A DNA stretch of 64,000 nt from Helicobacteraceae bacterium (lineage in GTDB: Bacteria > Campylobacterota > Campylobacteria > Campylobacterales > Sulfurimonadaceae), in NCBI GenBank assembly GCA_013138865.1, contig WTBY01000015.1, forward strand, positions 24,180-88,179, written 5' to 3'. Below, one piece after another: positions 43,143 to 52,163 of this stretch. The translations under genes and the position numbers were made by a program. The notes under the pieces are model-generated. The model made no database searches. It had not been told where the DNA came from and saw nothing but the letters and a program-made list of their open reading frames with translations. How positions within the stretch are numbered: the stretch's first letter is position 1; every line of letters begins with the position of its first letter.

Positions 43143-43829
43143 ATGACACAATTATTTTCAAATAATGCCAAGACCACTTTATCCGCACAGGTAGCCGTAG
43201 GAGCGACTAATATTATAGTTGCTAATGGTACAGGAGCACTATACCAAAGCCCTATAGATCAAGACTACGAATTGGTAACAATCACAAATGGTATTACTTA
43301 TGAAATAGTAAAGGTGACTGCTAGAACGGTAGACACTCTCACAGTAGTCAGAGCACAAGAAGGAACCACCGCTAAACAATGGGAAGTTGGTGAGTCAGTA
43401 TCTAGTCGTGTTACTGCAGGTACTATGGAATTAGTACAACAAGACATACTAAATAATAACGCCCTAGCAGACACCGCCCTATTAGCCGTAGCTTTAAATA
43501 GACCGCCCGCTTATGATTATGGTGATCAATCCGCAAACTTTACCTTAGATCTAGCCTTGGCTGAGACTATACGTGTAAGACTAACAGGGGATGTAACCAT
43601 TACCTTATCTAATGCCGTGAATGGGTGGGCTACGCGGCTAGTTATAGTACAAGATGGTGTAGGAGGGCATGCCTTTAATATATCCAACATCGCAACATGG
43701 GTGGCGGGAATGACTCCTGTGTACACTGTAACAGCCAATAAAACTGATATATTGGGAATTATGTATACAGACACCACTAACCAAGGCACACCAACTATGA
43801 TAGGCATGAGTTATGCCTTGGACTTATAA
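43143..43829 (+). CDS. LFSNNA-family fibre-like protein 4
   Basis: A 228-residue paralogue starting at ATG 43143 (MTQLFSNNAKTTLSAQ). It has DYELVTITN, TYEIVKVTAR and SSRVTAGTM in the anchor module. The C-terminal half (FTLDLALAETIRVRL, then ATRLVIVQDGVGG and MIGMSYALDL) matches paralogue 1. Paralogues 1 and 4 each precede a large propeller-like gene. Confidence 0.7.
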   Translation: MTQLFSNNAKTTLSAQVAVGATNIIVANGTGALYQSPIDQDYELVTITNGITYEIVKVTARTVDTLTVVRAQEGTTAKQWEVGESVSSRVTAGTMELVQQDILNNNALADTALLAVALNRPPAYDYGDQSANFTLDLALAETIRVRLTGDVTITLSNAVNGWATRLVIVQDGVGGHAFNISNIATWVAGMTPVYTVTANKTDILGIMYTDTTNQGTPTMIGMSYALDL

Positions 43830-43831
43830 CC

Positions 43832-46492
43832 ATGGCAAAAGGACAACTATCTAAAGAAGATGTGCAACTAACATCACATAGACTAGGAAGGCAGTCCATA
43901 GGAGATGCTTTAGACAGTACTGCGGTATATAAAAATATAACCCACACAGAGGATAATACTTTAGTGGCGATAGCCCTACTTACCAGCTTACCTAGTGGCA
44001 GTTGGATAGATCCACTAAGAAGACCTGTAGTATGTTTTTATAGGTATAACTTTGCACTGCATTATTATGAGTACGACCATACCATAGCACGACTAGAGGC
44101 TGGATCAGACGTAGGATCTGGTGCTATATGCGTAACAGAGGAGTTATTCGTTGCAGACCTAGGCGGAGCTTCAGTAAACATATATGAGAGTGTCGGAGGA
44201 ATATTCCCCCAAATACCAACAGCCACCCTAGGACCGTTCCAAGTAATCTCGGTTGATACAGGTGAGCTTGGTAACTATGGCAGTATAGGGTCAATCAGTA
44301 TATTTTCTACCGATGTGATAGTACTAGGTATCCCGTACAATACATTGTCGGTAGGTGGAATAACCGCAACAAGTACGGGGGTAGTAATAACCCTTAAGAA
44401 GACTACCGGAGTGTGGGCAATAGAAGAGGTTAGGGAGGCGGCATCACCCAGATATAATTCATACTACGGAGAGAAACTAACATCTAGGTATGATCCTAAC
44501 GTGGGGGAGACTGTCTTAGCCGTATTAGCCAGAGGAGACTTGTACGATAGAACCGAAGTGTATGATACCAACGATACTGTAGGCGCGGTTAATATGTACA
44601 CCCGAAATACGGGGAATACTGGGTGGGATCTATTATCTAAGGTAAAGTTTCACGCAGATGAAAGTGGTTATGACGGGTTTGAAATACAGTGGACATCAAT
44701 GCCAGGGGTGGTTACTTACGAGGATGGGTACTTAATTCTTTATTACTGGGATAATTCAACCTATAGATTTAAGTACAGTAAAATACACCAGTACAACCCT
44801 GCAACCGGACTATTTGATATAGTTCAGCAAACATGGCCGTTCAGAAACCCAGACGATAGCTCACAAACTACTAGCCTATGTACTATGCATAGAGGTGAGG
44901 GTATGTGGTATGCCCGATATTACTACCAATCAGATTATATACAAGAATTTACAACCCCAGTAAATAGAGCCACATATTTCGAGAAAACCAAATCTATAAA
45001 ACTATCAGCATCAGATACGTCCATCTATAGGGAAGGTGATGGCGTGGCAGATTATCAATTATGGAAACCCGTATTCAAATCCCCTGAAGTTGGGGGAGAC
45101 TATTACCTACCAGTTAATGATGGTTTAACGGGAGATAATACAAGAGTATCTATAAACACTATCACCTTTAGAAGGTATAGTGGTGTAACACTATCAAGTC
45201 CTATAGAAAATACAGGACTACAATATAACCAAGGACGGGTAGATGTATTAGCAGATCATCAGAACTTAAAAAGTAGTGCTGATTATGGTCCGATAATGCT
45301 GCACGGATCCAAGCTATATGTGTCAGCCACAGATGCTGACTATGGCAGCGATGGGAATGGGCACAGATCTGGTAGAGGATTGTTTTCAGTATATGATTAT
45401 GATCTGGCATCAAGTACTCATACCTTTGTAAGAGATATTAGTCCCAATAATAGTATCAGGTATATTTTAAGGGATGGGTTACATGTGTATGCCGATGCTC
45501 TAGTAGGACCGAACCCTATACTAGTATGCACTGCGGCAAATTATAACGGTACCCAAGTACTGCTCCACATAGACACAGTTACAGATGAAATACTAAGCGA
45601 GATAACTACCCCCGTAGCAGGGTTGACCCTAACCTATTCAGATGACACATACTTAGCGTTATATACTAATAGTGGTAGCGGTGTATGTAGTGTTATAAAG
45701 AAAGATGCTACTACAGGTTTATATACGGACACTACAGGGTTTGGGAATATAACCTTACCTCAGTATAACTACACTAGCGATTATTTCGGAACAAGCTTCC
45801 ACATACTAAAAGAAGGTGACAACCCTATAGTAGCCATAGGAGCTACAGGTCATGATTGGGATGCAACTATATCTTCGCAGGGAACACGTCCCGGTGCTGT
45901 TTATATTTATGAATTGGGTGTAGGGGGAGCAGGAGAGCTACATAAGGTAACACCTCCTGTACAGAAGAATGATCTATGGTTAGGCACATCAATGGCAATG
46001 GTAGGAGACTTACTACTAGTAGGAGCCTCTGGAAATTATTATAATGTTGATACTGACACTTATACTATTTACCCCCATGGAAGCGTGTACGTGTACAAGA
46101 TGGATTTAACTACATGGGGATCTACATACAAGTACCAAATACTGGTGCCGGGGCTAAACTCATCACAATTTAGAATAGGTATATCTCTGTACACTAAAAG
46201 CGATAAATTATTTGTGCCAAGTGCCTACGAAGACACAGGGTTCTCACAGAGGGTATATCATCTAGGACAAGATACCGCTAAATTGGTATCTGAAGGAACC
46301 ACTGTATATACCCATAACACTAGAGTAGTGCCTGCAGGAAGGGTGGTGGGGCAAGTACCCAATACAAATAGAACTATAATGTACGAGAATATAGGTCTAG
46401 GTCTAACCATTAGTGGCGTAACTAGTATTAAAGGACTACAACCTTATGAGTATGACCATATGAGATTTGAGTCAATGCTCTTAGCATTTTAG
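43832..46492 (+). CDS. Large propeller-like tail fibre / receptor-binding candidate 2
   Basis: An 886-residue beta-rich protein. Repeating blocks such as TSMAMVGDLLLVGASGNYYN followed by GSVYVYKMDL are like those of the protein at 38712, in the style of FG-GAP/propeller repeats. It is two bases downstream of LFSNNA paralogue 4, mirroring the pairing of paralogue 1 with the first large gene. Probably a second adhesin. Confidence 0.65.
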   Translation: MAKGQLSKEDVQLTSHRLGRQSIGDALDSTAVYKNITHTEDNTLVAIALLTSLPSGSWIDPLRRPVVCFYRYNFALHYYEYDHTIARLEAGSDVGSGAICVTEELFVADLGGASVNIYESVGGIFPQIPTATLGPFQVISVDTGELGNYGSIGSISIFSTDVIVLGIPYNTLSVGGITATSTGVVITLKKTTGVWAIEEVREAASPRYNSYYGEKLTSRYDPNVGETVLAVLARGDLYDRTEVYDTNDTVGAVNMYTRNTGNTGWDLLSKVKFHADESGYDGFEIQWTSMPGVVTYEDGYLILYYWDNSTYRFKYSKIHQYNPATGLFDIVQQTWPFRNPDDSSQTTSLCTMHRGEGMWYARYYYQSDYIQEFTTPVNRATYFEKTKSIKLSASDTSIYREGDGVADYQLWKPVFKSPEVGGDYYLPVNDGLTGDNTRVSINTITFRRYSGVTLSSPIENTGLQYNQGRVDVLADHQNLKSSADYGPIMLHGSKLYVSATDADYGSDGNGHRSGRGLFSVYDYDLASSTHTFVRDISPNNSIRYILRDGLHVYADALVGPNPILVCTAANYNGTQVLLHIDTVTDEILSEITTPVAGLTLTYSDDTYLALYTNSGSGVCSVIKKDATTGLYTDTTGFGNITLPQYNYTSDYFGTSFHILKEGDNPIVAIGATGHDWDATISSQGTRPGAVYIYELGVGGAGELHKVTPPVQKNDLWLGTSMAMVGDLLLVGASGNYYNVDTDTYTIYPHGSVYVYKMDLTTWGSTYKYQILVPGLNSSQFRIGISLYTKSDKLFVPSAYEDTGFSQRVYHLGQDTAKLVSEGTTVYTHNTRVVPAGRVVGQVPNTNRTIMYENIGLGLTISGVTSIKGLQPYEYDHMRFESMLLAF

Positions 46493-46555
46493 CTAAAGTA
46501 ATACAGAACTGGTATTATTGGCACCAGAAGATAAAAACACAATCGGAGAAGAAGA

Positions 46556-46984
46556 ATGGCAGATATTATTTACAATCAATTTTACGAGAGAATGGGTGAC
46601 GGAACCTTCGACTTCGATAATCACACTTTCAAAGCCATGCTACTAACGGACGCACACACACCAACAGCGGCAGATGCTATATACACTAACGTAAATACTG
46701 AAGAGGTAGCTGCAGGTAATGGCTATACTTCAGGTGGCAAAGCTTTAACCGGAGTAACATGGGCAACATCAGGTGCAATAGCAACCTTTGATTGTGCCGA
46801 TATAATTTGGACGGGGGCAACTATTACGGCTAGGTACTGTATTATTTATGATGACACTGCCGCAAGTAAAAACCTCTTACTACTACTAGACTTTGGGCAG
46901 AATACAACCAGCTCACTTTCTGACTTTACAATTAGTATCGATGCTTTAGGATTATTTAGAGTAGCCGCTAAGGGTGCTATATAA
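46556..46984 (+). CDS. Small virion structural protein
   Basis: A 142-residue beta-rich protein with AATCGGAGAAG upstream. It contains FKAMLLTDAHTPTAADAIY and ARYCIIYDDTAASKNLLLL, features of a widespread phage structural family found near tail tip genes. Role unknown. Confidence 0.7.
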   Translation: MADIIYNQFYERMGDGTFDFDNHTFKAMLLTDAHTPTAADAIYTNVNTEEVAAGNGYTSGGKALTGVTWATSGAIATFDCADIIWTGATITARYCIIYDDTAASKNLLLLLDFGQNTTSSLSDFTISIDALGLFRVAAKGAI

Positions 46985-46997
46985 GTAGGAGAGTACA

Positions 46998-49814
46998 ATG
47001 GCAACCTACACACAGTTAGGATCCGTCAACGATAAGTCAGGCGGCACTACAGTAACAGTACCAACCAATCTGGTGATACCAGCAACATCAACACTAGTAG
47101 TAATGCTTGCCTCAGAAGAGGTGGCTGCAAATGTTACTATCGTTACTAGTACTGGTAACTTGGTACCCACAGTACAGCAGACATCAAATATAAATAATAC
47201 CGGGGAAAGTGTTGCCTCACTATTTATAATGGATATATCTGCCAAGGCAGGAGCTACCTTAACTAGTGTGATCCTCGGTAATGTAGTGGCTAATGCTGCA
47301 GCAGCCATGGTGTATCACATAGATGCTCTTGTTGGGAGTGTAACCAACTCCAATGGTATAGATACCGGAACATTAGCAGTAACAGGTAAATTCCTACCAA
47401 TAGATATACAGTCTTACAAAATAGTAGTAGGTGCTATTGCCAGCGAAGATACAATATCAGGATTCTCAGCCGTAGCAGTTAATCCATCAATATTGTCAGT
47501 AGATGCTATAGAAGGTACATCAGGTGCTGGTGCCGCATCCAACATGACCCTGACCTCTGTATCAGTACAGCCTAATGGATCCACCGTAACTATGCCTTCA
47601 GGAAGTACTGGCGTAACTATCGAGTCTGGTACGTGGGCGTATGCTATGAGAACCATCAGCATATTAATACCCGTAACAGTACAAGCCACAGTACTAAATA
47701 TAGTAATGGATCCTATACCTATAGTATCTGTAACCGGCAAAGCAAGATTCCCAGCAACAGCACTAAAGGTAGTAGCCGACATAGTTCACCCATCGGTGTT
47801 CCCTATACCAACAACTGTCCTAGATATAGTAGCCACTATAGAGCCGCACTATAATTTAAGAACCACGCCTATATATTTAGATGTAACAGAATTTGGTGCA
47901 TTAGGTGGGCATGCTTTAGATACAGTAGCTATTAATAGTGATCCAGAGATACTAATACAATCACTAGTGGTACTAGAGCATACACAGGAATATACATTAC
48001 AAAGTATTGATACACTTACCCTAAAAACTACCCAAGAGTGGGAGATAGTATCCTCAAGTACAAGAACTCTAGAGCAAGATTATCTACTGGACGTAGTAAC
48101 CACTGTACGACACGACCTATATAGTAGTCAGGAATGGGCACATTACGCACCATCAGCATCAGAAACATGGCTTGTAAATGAAGAGTACCAGATAGATGCA
48201 CCAGATCCTTTTGTAGAACTATTTGTACCACAAGATTACGGTATTGTAGGGGTGTCAGAATACACCACCAATACTATGCAAAGCTATGTAATAGATGGAC
48301 CGTTATTAGCCCAAGCAACAACAGATCAGAGATATAGACTAGAGCCTACCTACACCAAGTACGGAGCTAGTACTCAGTTGTATGGTATTAGAGTAGCCAC
48401 TACTCACGTAGATAAATACACAGCCACAGTATCAGCCAGCTCAATAGCATTGTATTCTGTAAGAATAGCCGCACAACATGTTAGTGGTATAGGTTATAAA
48501 GTAGCTGCAACACACTCAGCTCTATATCGAAGCCCAGCAAGGGTGACACCTGTAGCCAGCCATACTTCCGAATACGGTAAAGCAGTGCGAGTAGTTGCTG
48601 ATAACATTAATATGTACTCAAAAACAATTAAGGTTGCTGGGCAAGATATAAACCCCTACAAGCTTAATATCCTGAACCCTATACATTCATCACATATAGA
48701 AGCTTATGACCTAATAGGGGCTATTACAGCCGCAATACATACGAATACAGTGCCTGTAGTAACGTACCAATACGGTAACACTAGTCACACTGCAGAAATA
48801 TTAGCAGTCTCAGTATTCCAAGACGAAGGATCCTACCTCTGGCAAGCTGAGATGACCCTAGTAGACACTAACGATTTCGCAAGACTACAACGCGGTAGTG
48901 TTATAACTCTCAACATGGTAGGAGAAGACTATGTGTTAGTAGTTGATTACAAGGGTAGTGATAGAACTAGTCAGGTAGCACAAGCACTTAGAATTACTGC
49001 AGTAAGTCCTATTATTGCACTAGACTCACCAACAGCTACAAGAGTGACTAAAACATGGGACACACCTACACCAGCTAAGAGTATTGTTGAGGAAATTATT
49101 TCCCCAGCAGGACTAAGTATTTCTTGGGAGTTAATTGATTGGGTGATACCTGAGAATAGATTATCTGTAGAGAGAGCGACACCACTAGCTATAATCCAGA
49201 ACATTATTTCGGCAGTAGGTGGAGTATTAGAGTCTAACCCTGATGGTAGTTTAGTGGCTAGACACAAGTACCCTATACCAACAAATGACTATAATGGTAA
49301 AGAGGATCAGGTCTATACCGAACCAGATCATATCCTAGAGTCATCAAGTAATACTGAGTCTAACGAATACTATAACTCTATTGAGGTAGGAGACGTGTCA
49401 CCATCCAGTTCAGTGAGTGACTCACTAGAATATATTGCTTCAGATACTAAGGCGTATGAGGGAACTATTAAGCTGTACCCTCAACCATGGAGAACTAATG
49501 TACGACTAGTCTCAACAGGTGAGGCACAAATACTAACTAGTGGTATTGTTAAAACCGAAGTACACACTGAGACCGTTGAGGTAGTAGAATCGTCAGGAAA
49601 CACAGCTTACCCTATACACATAGTGAATAATGTTACGTGGCATACCTTAAGTTTAGGTGGAGTAGTACCAGACCTAGGAACAACTACGTTTACAGCAACA
49701 AGTGAAGATGCTAGATTTAGTTTGGTGGATATTACGTACACCACAAAATATATTGAGTACACAATACAGAGTGTTACAGGCAGTACTACCCAGTTTATAG
49801 TAGAGGAGGATTAA
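46998..49814 (+). CDS. Tail hub / tip protein
   Basis: A 938-residue protein. Residues 1-230 are Thr/Val/Ala-rich beta structure like a phage surface domain; the middle is Tyr-rich. From about residue 580 it resembles tail hub proteins of the gp27/gpD class: EMTLVDTNDFARLQRGSVI, then VVDYKGSDRTSQVAQALRI, a helix pair around AIIQNIISAVGGVL and SNEYYNSIEVGDV. It is followed by three small genes that fit hub accessories. A fused hub and adhesin is possible. Confidence 0.7.
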   Translation: MATYTQLGSVNDKSGGTTVTVPTNLVIPATSTLVVMLASEEVAANVTIVTSTGNLVPTVQQTSNINNTGESVASLFIMDISAKAGATLTSVILGNVVANAAAAMVYHIDALVGSVTNSNGIDTGTLAVTGKFLPIDIQSYKIVVGAIASEDTISGFSAVAVNPSILSVDAIEGTSGAGAASNMTLTSVSVQPNGSTVTMPSGSTGVTIESGTWAYAMRTISILIPVTVQATVLNIVMDPIPIVSVTGKARFPATALKVVADIVHPSVFPIPTTVLDIVATIEPHYNLRTTPIYLDVTEFGALGGHALDTVAINSDPEILIQSLVVLEHTQEYTLQSIDTLTLKTTQEWEIVSSSTRTLEQDYLLDVVTTVRHDLYSSQEWAHYAPSASETWLVNEEYQIDAPDPFVELFVPQDYGIVGVSEYTTNTMQSYVIDGPLLAQATTDQRYRLEPTYTKYGASTQLYGIRVATTHVDKYTATVSASSIALYSVRIAAQHVSGIGYKVAATHSALYRSPARVTPVASHTSEYGKAVRVVADNINMYSKTIKVAGQDINPYKLNILNPIHSSHIEAYDLIGAITAAIHTNTVPVVTYQYGNTSHTAEILAVSVFQDEGSYLWQAEMTLVDTNDFARLQRGSVITLNMVGEDYVLVVDYKGSDRTSQVAQALRITAVSPIIALDSPTATRVTKTWDTPTPAKSIVEEIISPAGLSISWELIDWVIPENRLSVERATPLAIIQNIISAVGGVLESNPDGSLVARHKYPIPTNDYNGKEDQVYTEPDHILESSSNTESNEYYNSIEVGDVSPSSSVSDSLEYIASDTKAYEGTIKLYPQPWRTNVRLVSTGEAQILTSGIVKTEVHTETVEVVESSGNTAYPIHIVNNVTWHTLSLGGVVPDLGTTTFTATSEDARFSLVDITYTTKYIEYTIQSVTGSTTQFIVEED

Positions 49815-49816
49815 TA

Positions 49817-50326
49817 GTGAAGCAGGGAACCGTAACCACTAGCATAGTTGTAGACTTTGATCCTAAAACTAAAGACTCACATATGTCAGTAGAGGTAGAC
49901 AGTAGATCCACGAATATTGGAGGACTGAACCCAAGCACAATCTTCTCTGCAGGAGACACTGTAAAACTGCTTGAATACCACACCCAAGATGTAAGTAATA
50001 TTAAGTTTGATATATCGGCAGGCACTATCTACAAATCAGGATCAGTATTAGTAGATATAACCGAACAGCTAGTATTTACTAACGCTAGTAGTAGGAGCCT
50101 ATCAAGACCTAAGACAGGAGGATTAACCTACAAGTGGCTAGGAAAATCTTTGGGCGAAATAAGTGTATCTAATGATTACACTTTACAGGCTGAGAGGGTA
50201 GGCACTGCGGTACTATCAGTTACATACCAAGCCACAGCCACAGTTTATACATTATCATCTCCGGGGGTAGTAGGCGGAGAGACTGACTATATTATCGCAG
50301 TGCATGTTACAGGGGATGAATCATGA
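49817..50326 (+). CDS. Hub-associated tail protein
   Basis: A 169-residue beta-rich protein starting at GTG 49817, with GGAGG at ideal spacing. It contains VVDFDPKTKDSHMSVEV and ends in strands before a four-base overlap with the next gene. Context places it with the hub. Confidence 0.6.
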   Translation: MKQGTVTTSIVVDFDPKTKDSHMSVEVDSRSTNIGGLNPSTIFSAGDTVKLLEYHTQDVSNIKFDISAGTIYKSGSVLVDITEQLVFTNASSRSLSRPKTGGLTYKWLGKSLGEISVSNDYTLQAERVGTAVLSVTYQATATVYTLSSPGVVGGETDYIIAVHVTGDES

Positions 50327-50631
50327 CATGGATCTTAGGTGTACGAGGTAAGGGGGAGCATAGAGCACAACCAGTAATACATGAGCTATTAGCTACGGAC
50401 GGAGCAGCTATATCACGAGCACGAGCAGAGATTGATAAGCACTCATCAAAACCAAGCCCCCATACCCTTAGAACTGTCTACCGTACAGGTGTTAGATTAG
50501 GGCACATTGTTAAGGTAGTTGATGCCTCACAAGGAGAGACTTGGTACGGTAAAATTGTAGGAATAAACCACAGCACTTCAGGAATAGTACCCTACACAGA
50601 TTTAGACATAGAGAGACCTTATAATGGCTAA
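50323..50631 (+). CDS. Hub-associated tail protein
   Basis: A 102-residue basic protein, possibly a small beta barrel: LRTVYRTGVRLGHIVKVVD and ETWYGKIVGINHSTSGI. It overlaps both neighbours. This pattern is common in proteins encoded next to tail hubs; no named family. Confidence 0.6.
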   Translation: MTWILGVRGKGEHRAQPVIHELLATDGAAISRARAEIDKHSSKPSPHTLRTVYRTGVRLGHIVKVVDASQGETWYGKIVGINHSTSGIVPYTDLDIERPYNG

Positions 50632-50857
50632 TCCTATACAAGACTTAAAGACCATACTTTTAGGTAAGAAGGCGGCTAATAGTGGTACTATCTTGAGAGT
50701 ATTACCTGACACCTTAATAATAAGCACCGCTAACGGGGTAGTTAGATCTCCATACTTATCAGGGTATGCTATAGGTCAACGGGTGATACTCACAGGTGAT
50801 AACATAGTGCAAGGCAAGATAGTTGGTGCAGTAGATATACCAACATACGTAGTATAA
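50624..50857 (+). CDS. Small OB-fold-like tail protein
   Basis: A 77-residue protein with TILRVLPDTLIISTANGVVR and QRVILTGDNIVQGKIVG, a strand pattern typical of a small OB-like barrel as found in tail-tip accessory proteins. It overlaps the preceding gene by eight bases. Confidence 0.6.
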   Translation: MANPIQDLKTILLGKKAANSGTILRVLPDTLIISTANGVVRSPYLSGYAIGQRVILTGDNIVQGKIVGAVDIPTYVV

Positions 50858-50875
50858 ATATAGAGGACAAGACCC

Positions 50876-51253
50876 ATGGCTGTAGAAGTTGAACTACCCG
50901 CTATACACCAGAATGATTATAGAAATCATAAGGTAACTGTATCAGGCACTAATAACTCCATAATAGATGTTACAGGTGACAAATTTTGGCTAACAATTAA
51001 AGAAGATCCTGAAGCCGAGGACGATGCTTCCGCAGCATACCAAGTATCAGTGGTGGCACCAGCAGATGCAAACTCCCAAGCAGGGGAGGCATACTTACCT
51101 ATCACTTTAGTAGATGTAAATATTCCAGCGGGAACATATTTTTACGATATACAGTGGCAGAGACTCGCTTCTGGTGGGGGTGTGAAAGATTTGAATACCG
51201 TAATCTACGGAAAAATCAATATACTATCGCAGGTCACTAGAGATACAGCCTAA
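50876..51253 (+). CDS. Fibre-adaptor-like protein
   Basis: A 125-residue beta-rich protein with GDKFWLTIKEDPEAEDD and GTYFYDIQWQR. This resembles the N-terminal adaptor domain of BppU-type upper baseplate or fibre proteins. It overlaps the next gene by one base. Confidence 0.6.
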   Translation: MAVEVELPAIHQNDYRNHKVTVSGTNNSIIDVTGDKFWLTIKEDPEAEDDASAAYQVSVVAPADANSQAGEAYLPITLVDVNIPAGTYFYDIQWQRLASGGGVKDLNTVIYGKINILSQVTRDTA

Positions 51254-51708
51254 TGGATATTAATGCATCTATAGAAGTAGTTGAGATACCTGCCTCGATT
51301 GAAGTTTTGCACTTAAGTGCATCACTAGATGTCGTAGAAGTACTTGCCTCTATTGATACTGTAGAAATATCAGCACCATCCCAGAACCTAGAAATATCGG
51401 CAACCATAGCACCCATAGAAATTAATGTAATGTTAGGTACTGTTGGTCCGAAAGGGGCTGATGGTGTTGGAGGAGAAGAAGACGTGCCATATGATAGAGA
51501 GACAGACCACGTAGAAGTATCTGCAACAGAGAATCACTTCTATAAGGGAGAGGCGGATCCGGGAGCACTAACTTCAGATCCTGTATGGAGAATATTTAGA
51601 CGCAAAGTACTAGAAGTTGGGGATGAAGCAGATGTTTCTGATAAGTACGCAGACGGATCAGCACTCTTCACTAAGGTATGGGATGACAGAGCGAGTTACA
51701 CTTACTAA
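51253..51708 (+). CDS. Repeat-containing fibre protein
   Basis: A 151-residue protein. Residues 1-60 are a short beta repeat (IEVVEIPAS, IEVLHLSAS, LDVVEVLAS, IDTVEISAP) with a period near 10. A collagen-like GPKGADG follows, then an acidic C-terminus. It contains palindrome copy 8 inside the repeat region. Probably a thin fibre segment. Confidence 0.65.
   Translation: MDINASIEVVEIPASIEVLHLSASLDVVEVLASIDTVEISAPSQNLEISATIAPIEINVMLGTVGPKGADGVGGEEDVPYDRETDHVEVSATENHFYKGEADPGALTSDPVWRIFRRKVLEVGDEADVSDKYADGSALFTKVWDDRASYTY
51308..51321. repeat. Recurrent palindrome, copy 8
   Basis: The full 14-bp palindrome TGCACTTAAGTGCA inside the gene at 51253, read as LHLSAS exactly like copy 4 in an unrelated gene. 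Confidence 0.9.
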
Positions 51709-52163
51709 TGGAAACCATAACAATACAGTTTAGTAGGGGTAGAGGTATACTCTCATCATTGGTTGCATGGGGTACATGGTCGTGGTCTAGTCATGTTGAT
51801 ATTGTTATACCTATAGCAGGAGCCTCGGAGCTATTAGTAGGGGCTAACGCAGGACTAGGCGTATCACTACGAAACTCATCTAAGGTACTAGCGGATTCCA
51901 AGCAAGTTGAAAGGTACACTGTACAGGTTGAGAACAAGGCTGACGTATATAATTCAGCATTAAGCCTTGTAGGATCTGGGTATGATTGGATGGGTATATT
52001 AGGGATAGTATCTAGAACTAGAGTACAGAATAAGAACAAATTCTTTTGCTCAGAGTTTGTGGCACATGTTCTACTAGAAAATGGGGTAGGGTTATTCAAT
52101 CAACCGCTACATAGAATTACACCGAGAGATTTAATCTCCAGCACTAAGTTGAGTAAAGTCTAA
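51708..52163 (+). CDS. Permuted papain-like (YiiX-type) cysteine hydrolase
   Basis: A 151-residue protein with the order of a circularly permuted NlpC/P60-like enzyme: the His motif SSHVDIVI (His29) comes before the Cys motif FFCSEFVAHVL (Cys114). A helical segment GYDWMGILGIV lies between. Known relatives cleave amide or lipid-linked bonds. Encoded among tip and fibre genes, it could open the cell wall or act on surface lipids during entry. It overlaps both neighbours by one base. Confidence 0.8.
   Translation: METITIQFSRGRGILSSLVAWGTWSWSSHVDIVIPIAGASELLVGANAGLGVSLRNSSKVLADSKQVERYTVQVENKADVYNSALSLVGSGYDWMGILGIVSRTRVQNKNKFFCSEFVAHVLLENGVGLFNQPLHRITPRDLISSTKLSKV

Noticed and set aside
46493..46555. 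Possible terminator between the second giant fibre gene and the next gene
   Set aside because: Only a 5-bp stem (CTGGT/ACCAG) with no T run; too weak to call.
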